From NCBI GenBank assembly GCA_964648985.1, contig CAZYMS010000013.1, forward strand, positions 1-35,469: DNA of 35,469 nucleotides. The letters run 5' to 3'. The notes under the pieces are model-generated. The model was not told the origin of the DNA and ran no database searches. It was given only the letters and a program-made list of their open reading frames with translations. Every line of letters begins with the position of its first letter. Position 1 is the stretch's first letter. The DNA comes from JAEUSE01 sp964648985 (lineage in GTDB: Bacteria; Patescibacteriota; Doudnabacteria; UBA920). The position numbers and the translations under genes are program-made. Shown one piece after another: positions 30,384-35,469 of this stretch.

Positions 30384-30418
30384 ACTATATTCTGCACTCT
30401 GTGAAGCAAATATGAAGC
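30384..30418 (-). promoter_or_regulatory. Response-regulator operator and -10 box, copy 1
   Basis: Minus strand: GCTTCA-TATTT-GCTTCA (30418-30402), two half-sites exactly 11 bases apart, 12 bases to TATAGT (30389-30384). The operator covers the place of a -35 box, the usual layout for activation by PhoB/OmpR-type dimers. Confidence 0.6.
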
Positions 30419-30493
30419 CGTCGGTGGTATAAGTATATAGAGGCCTTATCGGATTGTATATGGGGCCATAGTTAAAACTATTTTCTTATATGA

Positions 30494-30858
30494 TTACTTA
30501 TCATTACACTGTATAGGTTTGTACGTTCTATCTGGTGTGGGTCAAAAGACAAAGAATTTCGGGGTCTACTTGAGTTCGCAGTGGTTATGTTAATTTCTGG
30601 CATGTTTTTCGATCATGCTTCAGAACATTGGGGCTGGCTCGATTCTTTATACTTTAGTACGACTACTCTTACTACAATAGGTTGTGGCGATTTGCGCCTG
30701 GCTAATGATATATCTAACATATTTGCCATTGTTTATATTTTTCGGGTCCTGGAGCTATTCTTGGTTTTATAAGTGTTATCGCTGTACATGCACGTTCCGC
30801 GCAGAAGAGGCATGGAGGGTATTACGCACGAATACTAAGAAGGGTTATCCAACCAGAT
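30494..30858 (+). pseudogene. Frameshifted two-TM K+ channel
   Basis: In one frame: LYRFVRSIWCGSKDKEFRG, helix 1 (LLEFAVVMLISGMFF), pore helix SLYFSTTTLTTIGCGDLRL, and the start of helix 2 (IFAIVYIF), then a stop. In the -1 frame from the T5 run at 30738-30742, translation resumes as SGPGAILGFISVIAVHARS and reads to QPD. One missing T would join the two parts. The selectivity filter reads TTIGCGD instead of TTIGYGD. No in-frame ATG precedes helix 1. The shifted frame runs on through the terminator at 30873-30903, so the stop codon is also lost. It is either a decayed ion channel or a homopolymer sequencing error. Homology to K+ channel pores (Ion_trans_2) is clear. Confidence 0.8.
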
Positions 30859-30872
30859 AGTACCCTATACGC

Positions 30873-30903
30873 AAAGACCCCCTGCAAAAAGCAGGGGGTC
30901 TTT
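30873..30903. terminator. Bidirectional terminator
   Basis: Perfect 13-bp stem AAAGACCCCCTGC / GCAGGGGGTCTTT with an A5 loop. It lies between the channel remnant and the convergent 37-aa gene. Confidence 0.85.
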
Positions 30904-30925
30904 GCTATCCATCGGATTTTAGTAT

Positions 30926-31039
30926 TTATTGGTCCATCGCAGCATCGGCGCTGCTAGAGTTATCGTCGCGGCGTCCATAGCGGTCATTTTGTGCGCCGGT
31001 CGTGCTTGCCTGTTTGCTGTTATCGTCATTACGTGCCAT
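30926..31039 (-). CDS. Small 37-aa polar protein with strong ribosome site
   Basis: ATG at 31039 preceded by CAGGAGA, TAA stop. The protein begins MARNDDNSKQASTTGAQNDR, then YGRRDDNSSSADAAMDQ. It has no hydrophobic core, so it is probably unstructured; Asp/Asn/Ser-rich with scattered Arg. The Shine-Dalgarno is among the best in the window and the frame ends just before a terminator, which argues that it is translated. No family is recognised. The remaining bases up to the next gene (31040-31225) hold only AT-rich sequence. Confidence 0.65.
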   Translation of the reverse strand: MARNDDNSKQASTTGAQNDRYGRRDDNSSSADAAMDQ

Positions 31040-31225
31040 ATGCGTGTCTCCTGTATTTCCGGCCCGTGTGAGGGCGGGAAATAATTTAATAGACACTAAC
31101 ACTATAACCTTACCACCTGATAAAAAGATAAAAAAGTTCTGTAGAAAAGAATTCAGTGCATGGTATCTATGGCAGAAAAAATTATAATCCCTACAAATAA
31201 GACCGCATCATATTCATACTCATAA

Positions 31226-32407
31226 TTATTCCAAATATAGCAAAAGACTTTTTAGGTAATCGCCCTCAGGAAAGAATAAATTAACTGGGTGATCCATAGC
31301 CAATATATGATTACTCAAAATCTTAACTTTCCGGCTAGCGTCTTTTGCTGCTTGAAAGACTATGGTTTGAAATAACTGAGTATCTATATGCTGTGAACAC
31401 GATGAAGTAAGTAGTAGCCCGCCTGTAGGGAGATGCTGCATGGCCAGGCGATTGATCTCCCTGTACCCTCGCGTAGCATTTTTTACATCGCTTGCACGTT
31501 TGGCGAATGCAGGAGGGTCGAGAATTATAAAGTCGTAATTTTGAGGAAGTGCTTTTTGTTCAAGAAAACGAAATACGTCTTCTGCATAAAATCCATTTTC
31601 TGTTTCACTAAAACCATTGAGGACTATATTTTCTTTTGCAGTTGCTATAGCGCGTGGGTCCATGTCTATGGTGTCGGCCCTAAGGGCGCCACCTGAGAGT
31701 GCATAAGCGCTAAATCCACCGGTATAGCCAAAACAGTTAAGCAGTGTTTTATTTTTCGCCAGGCTTTTTACGAGTTGCCGCATTTCTCGTTGGTCTAAGA
31801 AGAAGCCGGTTTTTTGGCCAGTGGTTAATTTTACATTGAATTTTACACCATGTTCTAGTATCTCCAGTGGCTCCATAGATTCTCCTACGACCCACTCCGA
31901 CACGTCTGACAGCCCTTCCTTTTTACGGGTTGGGCTGTTTGATTTTTCATATATTGCTTTTGGCGTAACCTCTGTAGTTAATACCTTCAGGATAAGAGGC
32001 TTTAACCGCTCCATGCCCAGAGTATTTATTTGTATAACCAACACGTCTGCGTATTTGTCTACAATGAGCCCTGGAAGGTTGTCACCTTCTCCATTGATAA
32101 GGCGATACGCAGTTGTATGAGGAGGTATGCATTGTTTCCTTAGCAACAGAGCGCTGAGCATGCTTTGACGAACAGCTTCAAGTGGATCGCCCTCCACAAA
32201 GCTGAGCATGCGTCCCATTATGGACTGGCCTTTATTGAAATATGCATAGCCTATAAATTGATCATACGCAGTTCGTACAGGCAGAATATCTCCGTTCTCA
32301 AATTCTGGGACGCTTGCAATAGCGCCCATAAATATCCATGGGTGTTTATTTCGTGCATGGACTTCGCGTCCAGCTTTAAGAATTACTGCTTGCTGCTGTG
32401 TATGCAT
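31226..32407 (-). CDS. rlmI: 23S rRNA (cytosine-C5) methyltransferase, RlmI-like
   Basis: A 393-aa protein: N-terminal PUA-like domain (about 1-80: VILKAGREVHARNKHPWIFMGAI), an EEHEE-like middle domain, and a Rossmann methyltransferase (from about 190) with NCFGYTGGFSAYALSGGA (SAM binding), IDMDPRAI, ILDPPAFAK, and TSSCSQHI holding the catalytic Cys. E. coli RlmI methylates C1962 of 23S rRNA; the family also contains m5C/m5U enzymes, so position is inferred. Length matches. It is a single gene on the minus strand. Confidence 0.9.
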   Translation of the reverse strand: MHTQQQAVILKAGREVHARNKHPWIFMGAIASVPEFENGDILPVRTAYDQFIGYAYFNKGQSIMGRMLSFVEGDPLEAVRQSMLSALLLRKQCIPPHTTAYRLINGEGDNLPGLIVDKYADVLVIQINTLGMERLKPLILKVLTTEVTPKAIYEKSNSPTRKKEGLSDVSEWVVGESMEPLEILEHGVKFNVKLTTGQKTGFFLDQREMRQLVKSLAKNKTLLNCFGYTGGFSAYALSGGALRADTIDMDPRAIATAKENIVLNGFSETENGFYAEDVFRFLEQKALPQNYDFIILDPPAFAKRASDVKNATRGYREINRLAMQHLPTGGLLLTSSCSQHIDTQLFQTIVFQAAKDASRKVKILSNHILAMDHPVNLFFPEGDYLKSLLLYLE

Positions 32408-32473
32408 GGAATGTATGGCGTATTTAATAAAGAGCGATTATATATAGTATACCGGGTCTCATAAAACAACAAA

Positions 32474-32498
32474 AGACGCCTCTTCTGGAGAGGCGTCT
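32474..32498 (-). terminator. Terminator of the hemerythrin gene
   Basis: Stem AGACGCCTCT / AGAGGCGTCT with a five-base loop. On the minus strand it is followed by TTTTGTTGTTTT. Confidence 0.85.
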
Positions 32499-32517
32499 AA
32501 TTGGTTTTTAAGAGAGT

Positions 32518-32967
32518 TTATTGCTCGTATTTTTCTCTCAGTTTAACTATTTGTTCACTTAAGATTTTCAGTTGCTCTTCACTCATGACTTTTTCTGCTT
32601 TAGGAAACATTTCTGTTTCTTCTTCCTCTACGTGATGTTCTATATTTTCTTTCATGACCGTTATTTTAGCGGTCCACTCATCCTCGGTGGGGGACATGCT
32701 CGAGACTTCTTCAAGTAATGCTTTTACTACGCCGTGTTCGGCCTCTGCTTCTAAGGCTAGCTCGTGTGTTATTCCCGTTTCTTCCAATACAGGGTATAAA
32801 TATTCTTCTTCAACCTTTGTATGATACTCAAGAGCAGACTTGAGTTCTTCGAAAAGCTCTTCGCGAGTTTTTTCTGTCCGTTCAGTGGTGGAGTCTATTT
32901 CTGCAAATAGGCTAGCCACCTTTTTATGGTCTTCTTTAAGCAACGCAAATGCGTTCGTGTTTGCCAT
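32518..32967 (-). CDS. Hemerythrin-like HHE-domain protein
   Basis: A 149-aa protein with a four-helix bundle. The expected iron ligands are present: His14 (KEDHKKV), His49/Glu53 (EYHTKVEEE), His78 (EAEHGVV) and His112 with Glu115/116 (EHHVEEEE). HHE proteins bind a di-iron centre that carries or senses O2 or NO, or repairs iron centres. Stand-alone with its own terminator. The C-terminal helix (SEEQLKILSEQIVKLREKYE) is the normal cap of the family. Confidence 0.9.
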   Translation of the reverse strand: MANTNAFALLKEDHKKVASLFAEIDSTTERTEKTREELFEELKSALEYHTKVEEEYLYPVLEETGITHELALEAEAEHGVVKALLEEVSSMSPTEDEWTAKITVMKENIEHHVEEEETEMFPKAEKVMSEEQLKILSEQIVKLREKYEQ

Positions 32968-33062
32968 ATGAGTATATGTATATAATAGTACTCAGGCAGT
33001 ATAAAGATGACACGTTAAATAAATGTGAAGCGCCAATATCGTAGCAATCCTTGCGAGGGCGA

Positions 33063-33449
33063 CTATGTCCTGTGCAGTATCCATATGCCCAATAACACAA
33101 TGGTAGCTGTAATAAGTGCGCACAGGAGCGCCAGACCCAAGGAAGTCACTAAAATGATCTTTTTAAGCTTTTTGACTGCACCAGCAAGCTCTGCGTCTGC
33201 TTCAAGCATAACTGCTTGAGGGATATATCGTGTGGCAAGCCATAATCCCGCCGGTATTATAAGTAAATCATCAATCCATCCGGCGAAAGGGATAACATCG
33301 GGGATTATATCAAAAGGAAATATAACATATAGCATTACTAATACTGGTAATGCTTTGGCATAGAGAGGAGTACGAGGGTCTATAATAGCTTTGAATAATG
33401 CTAACAGGGGGCCGCGATGTTTTTGAGGGCGCTCAGGAATGGTATTCAT
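33063..33449 (-). CDS. YkvA/DUF1232 family membrane protein
   Basis: A 128-aa protein with the DUF1232 signature FPFDIIPDVIPFAGWIDDLL in the first half, flanked by hydrophobic helices (KALPVLVMLYVI; ILVTSLGLALLCALITATIVLLGIWIL). The family is widespread with no proven function. The C-terminal membrane helix is clear. Confidence 0.85.
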   Translation of the reverse strand: MNTIPERPQKHRGPLLALFKAIIDPRTPLYAKALPVLVMLYVIFPFDIIPDVIPFAGWIDDLLIIPAGLWLATRYIPQAVMLEADAELAGAVKKLKKIILVTSLGLALLCALITATIVLLGIWILHRT

Positions 33450-33498
33450 ATATGGAATATAGCAGATACAGTTGAAATACGTATGAGAATGTTTACAT

Positions 33499-33527
33499 TT
33501 GACAGAATATAGTTATGGGTATATATT
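33499..33527 (+). promoter_or_regulatory. Strong sigma-70 promoter leading into the heptamer array
   Basis: TTGACA (33499-33504), a 17-base spacer, then TATATT (33522-33527): the best canonical promoter seen in the window. The start of transcription (about 33534) falls at the first heptamer unit. Confidence 0.7.
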
Positions 33528-33537
33528 CATTATACAG

Positions 33538-33710
33538 AGGAAATTCCTAATTCCTAATTCCTAATTCCTAATTCNNNNNNNNNNNNNNNNNNNNNNNNNN
33601 NNNNNNNNNNNNNNNNNNNNNNNNNNNNNNNNNNNNNNNNNNNNNNNNNNNNNNNNNNNNNNNNNNNNNNNNNNAATTCCTAATTCCTAATTCCTAATTC
33701 CTAATTCTTC
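33538..33710. repeat. AATTCCT heptamer tandem repeat with 100-N scaffold gap
   Basis: On each side of the N run (33575-33674) there are about 4.5 units of AATTCCT. The true copy number is unknown because assembly stopped here. The array forms the leader of the DUF134 gene, ending six bases before its ATG. Confidence 0.9.
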
Positions 33711-33712
33711 TC

Positions 33713-33994
33713 ATGACCAGGCCACAGTGTGACAAAAAAATAGGCTACTGCCCTTCCTGGAAGGGTTTTAAACCTTTCGGTGGGAAGCATGCCGGGACGG
33801 GCATAGTAGAGATAACCAAAGCGGAAGTTGAAAGTCTTCGTCTAAAGAATATAGAAGAGCTGGACCAGACAAAGGCTGCAGAAGAAATGGGTATATCGCA
33901 AAGTACATTCCAGCGGCTCCTTGCGAGTAGCTATAAAAAAGTTTCAGAAGCGCTTGTAGAAGGCAAAGAGCTTGTTATTGTGGAGGATAAATAG
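33713..33994 (+). CDS. DUF134-family predicted DNA-binding protein
   Basis: A 93-aa protein: MTRPQCDKKIGYCPSWKGFKPFG, then the helix-turn-helix LKNIEELDQTKAAEEMGISQSTFQRLLASSYKKVSEALVEGKEL, which matches the C-terminal HTH of DUF134. The N-terminal Cys pair (C6, C13) is part of the family. It is a likely transcription regulator. No Shine-Dalgarno is seen; its leader is the heptamer array. The gap between it and the LUD gene is 90 bases. Confidence 0.88.
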   Translation: MTRPQCDKKIGYCPSWKGFKPFGGKHAGTGIVEITKAEVESLRLKNIEELDQTKAAEEMGISQSTFQRLLASSYKKVSEALVEGKELVIVEDK

Positions 33995-34084
33995 CATTAC
34001 TATACCTCAAAGGTGTGCATCGAGGCTGGTAGGTAGAACCAGTTAATTTAAATATGGCTAAATTAAATTTTAAAAGATACTTTT

Positions 34085-34705
34085 ATGAATGACAAAAGAT
34101 GGACAACACTACCAAGTGATGAAGTACTACAAAAAACAATTGCAGCTTTGAAAGAAAATGGCGTGGAGGCGCTGCTCGCTGAGAGTCTAGACGATGCTAA
34201 AGCAAGGGCCCTGGCACTTATTCCAGAAGGTAGCGAGGTTATGACTATGACCTCGGTGACCTTGCACAAACTGGGGGTTGATGCAGTGCTCAATGGTTCA
34301 GGTCGTTACGAGCCTGTGCGCGACAAACTTTATAGTATGGACCGCGCCACACAAGACGTTGCGATGCGTAAGCTGGGTGCTGCCCCGGAATATGTTATAG
34401 GCAGTGTTCATGGTGTGACTGAGCAGGGCCAACTAGTTATCGCGTCAAACACTGGAAGTCAACTGCCGGCAGAAAGTTATGGCTCAGCACATGTAATTTT
34501 TGTGGTAGGGGTACAGAAGATAGTCGCGAGCTTGGACGATGCAATGAAACGTGTGTACGAGCATAGTTTACCACTTGAGGCAGAACGAGCGAAAAAGGCC
34601 TATGGGACTGCGGGAAGTAATGTGAGTAAGATACTTATAATAAATAAAGAAGTGCAGTCAGGGAGAATAATAGTTGTGTTGGTACCGGAAGTTATTGGCT
34701 TTTAA
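34085..34705 (+). CDS. LUD-domain protein (LutC/YkgG-like)
   Basis: A 206-aa protein with the LUD fold: PEGSEVMTMTSVTLHKLGVD near the N-terminus and EYVIGSVHGVTEQGQLVIASNTGSQ in the middle (the 'G-x-V-x-G-x-T-x-x-G' segment). LutC is part of a lactate-oxidation complex with two Fe-S proteins, but LutA and LutB are not seen here, so lactate use should not be assumed. Stand-alone LUD proteins of this length are common in CPR and archaea; their function is unknown. Confidence 0.8.
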   Translation: MNDKRWTTLPSDEVLQKTIAALKENGVEALLAESLDDAKARALALIPEGSEVMTMTSVTLHKLGVDAVLNGSGRYEPVRDKLYSMDRATQDVAMRKLGAAPEYVIGSVHGVTEQGQLVIASNTGSQLPAESYGSAHVIFVVGVQKIVASLDDAMKRVYEHSLPLEAERAKKAYGTAGSNVSKILIINKEVQSGRIIVVLVPEVIGF

Positions 34706-34723
34706 AGGTGTGTGCAAGAGAAA

Positions 34724-34794
34724 GTCGGAAAGGGGATAGTTAGTACTATCGCTCTTTCCGACGAACTGTTTCAGGGCCGCATAGCCATATGCGG
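34724..34794. other. Two hairpins between convergent genes
   Basis: Outer arms GTCGGAAAG / CTTTCCGAC plus inner GATAG / CTATC (34724-34762), then CCGCATA / TATGCGG (34777-34794). Neither is followed by a T-tract, so classical termination is doubtful. Confidence 0.5.
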
Positions 34795-35070
34795 TTAGAT
34801 CTCTTCCGACCCTGTGTTTGTTACTGCCCAGACTGTAAACAGTCCTAAGGCGGTAACAATATGCGTGCCGCTGATATGCGTCACCACCCTCGTTATTTCA
34901 GAGGCGTGGGCAACCATAATAAGCATGGTTACCGCATGGGGTATCATCTTACTGGCAGACTGTAGTCTGCCAAACTTGTTGCTTTGTGTTTTGGCCTTGC
35001 TTCGGTGTTGAAGCCGGTCTGCGACAAGCGCAATCAAGACGACCCCAGCCAGGGCTAGGAAGATGCTCAT
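34795..35070 (-). CDS. Small membrane protein
   Basis: A 91-aa protein from the ATG preceded by AAGGGAAG; an in-frame GTG seven codons upstream is the alternative. Helix 1 is SIFLALAGVVLIALVADRL, then a basic loop (HRSKAKTQSNK), then two hydrophobic segments (MIPHAVTMLIMVAHASEITRVV; GTHIVTALGLFTVWAV). No family is recognised. A short hairpin GTCCCAC-CTAA-GTGGGAC lies just upstream. Confidence 0.6.
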   Translation of the reverse strand: MSIFLALAGVVLIALVADRLQHRSKAKTQSNKFGRLQSASKMIPHAVTMLIMVAHASEITRVVTHISGTHIVTALGLFTVWAVTNTGSEEI

Positions 35071-35183
35071 ATGCTTCCCTTTCAGTCCCACCTAAGTGGG
35101 ACCTCCTTAATGTAGTGCTACCTTTGTTCTGTGGCCCGCAGGCCAACATGAACGGCGGGTGGCCTGCAAGTATAGCGCTGTAG

Positions 35184-35213
35184 TTGACAGGTGTCAAGAG
35201 CGGCACTTATAGT
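35184..35213 (+). promoter_or_regulatory. Promoter of trxB with palindromic operator
   Basis: TTGACA (35184-35189), an 18-base spacer, then TATAGT (35208-35213). TTGACA-GG-TGTCAA (35184-35197) is a perfect 14-bp palindrome that contains the -35 hexamer. The rest of the 250-base gap (35103-35320) shows AGGCC-rich inverted segments and nothing else. Confidence 0.6.
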
Positions 35214-35320
35214 ACATACGTGAGTATGTGATCTTCAATTTATGCGGCCCATTTCCAGTTGCTAGGATTTTGGACATTTCTTAATTGATACATATAAATT
35301 ATTTGTATTGAAAGTGTTTT

Positions 35321-35469
35321 ATGGATGAATCTACTATACATAATATCGTAATCATTGGCTCTGGACCCGCAGGTCTTACAGCTGCGTTATATGCGGCCAG
35401 GGCGGAACTTAAGCCCGTAGTCATAGCCGGCCTAACTCCCGGGGGTCAGCTTACTCAGACAACCGAGGT
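35321..35469 (+). CDS. trxB: Thioredoxin reductase, 5' part
   Basis: Partial (cut by the window end), 49 codons. It begins with MDESTIHNIVIIGSGPAGL, containing the FAD-binding GSGPAG, and continues with TAALYAARAELKPVVIAG, LTPGGQL and TQTTEV, the typical N-terminal block of bacterial TrxB. The enzyme reduces thioredoxin with NADPH. A leader of about 100 bases follows the promoter. Confidence 0.92.
   Translation, partial: MDESTIHNIVIIGSGPAGLTAALYAARAELKPVVIAGLTPGGQLTQTTE

Noticed and set aside
30731..30760. Programmed -1 frameshifting in the K+ channel
   Set aside because: Slippage on TTT is possible, but the classic X-XXY-YYZ heptamer is not in frame, no downstream pseudoknot is obvious, and the frame also lacks a start and a proper stop.
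33538..33710. Heptamer array as a CRISPR
   Set aside because: Units are seven bases, contiguous and without spacers, and no cas gene is present.
34814..35011. Plus-strand open frame opposite the small membrane protein
   Set aside because: It is antisense to a frame that has a better ribosome site and clear membrane helices.
1..35469. tRNA or rRNA genes
   Set aside because: No T-loop-like GTTCRANTC in a foldable context and no rRNA-like segments were seen on reading both strands by eye.

Overview
The window looks like a chromosomal scaffold piece from a Patescibacteria (CPR) bacterium, most likely of the Parcubacteria/Paceibacteria type. The base composition is in the mid-40s % GC by eye. 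Pointers are the ECF sigma factor overlapping a DUF5667-like anti-sigma gene, many anchored or secreted proteins with low-complexity linkers, a very compact gene layout, small lineage-type proteins without obvious homologues, and starts that mix Shine-Dalgarno leaders with nearly leaderless transcripts. No rRNA, tRNA, CRISPR array or transposase gene was seen. The taxonomic call is inference, because no ribosomal marker is present. One 100-N scaffold gap sits inside a heptamer repeat at about 33.57-33.67 kb.

Layout. 0-6 kb: a surface set made of a lipoprotein, a 612-aa exported protein with a duplicated Cys-rich module, an anchored lysozyme-like protein and an 861-aa secreted protein with a C-type-lectin-like domain. 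6-10.3 kb: a membrane-anchored cupredoxin fused to a Cys/His-rich helical-repeat domain, a nucleotidyltransferase, an exported MsrB, a methyltransferase, an alpha/beta-barrel protein and a DinB-like protein. 10.3-17 kb: central carbon. A leftward operon pgl-gnd-zwf plus a 45-aa basic protein encodes the whole oxidative pentose phosphate branch, and a rightward pair glgP-glgA handles alpha-glucan breakdown and synthesis.

17-19.3 kb: an envelope-stress-like module of ECF sigma factor, anti-sigma factor and a divergent secreted beta-rich protein. The two divergent promoters share the same ECF-type signature. 19.5-22.5 kb: a compact flavin electron-transfer cluster of FMN-binding-domain protein, ApbE flavin transferase and an NqrB/RnfD-like membrane domain fused to a ferredoxin-reductase domain. 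This is the most attractive candidate for an undescribed system. 22.5-27.6 kb: a second lysozyme-like paralogue, TrhO, a TPM-domain protein next to a GRDP-like protein with a Cys-Gly tail, and a cation/Ca2+ exchanger.

27.6-31 kb: a secreted Gly/His-tailed protein, a two-component system whose promoter carries a tandem GCTTCA operator (a second copy sits at the same spacing from another -10 box), a frameshifted K+ channel and a 37-aa small protein. 31-35.5 kb: RlmI-like rRNA methyltransferase, hemerythrin, YkvA-like protein, a DUF134 regulator led by the heptamer array, a LUD-domain protein, a small membrane protein, and the 5' end of thioredoxin reductase.

How they may work together (inference): the pentose phosphate branch and glycogen turnover would supply reduced nicotinamide. 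The ferredoxin-reductase fusion, flavoprotein, MsrB, cupredoxin, hemerythrin and thioredoxin reductase would form a redox and oxygen-handling network. The ECF module and two-component system would control envelope proteins.
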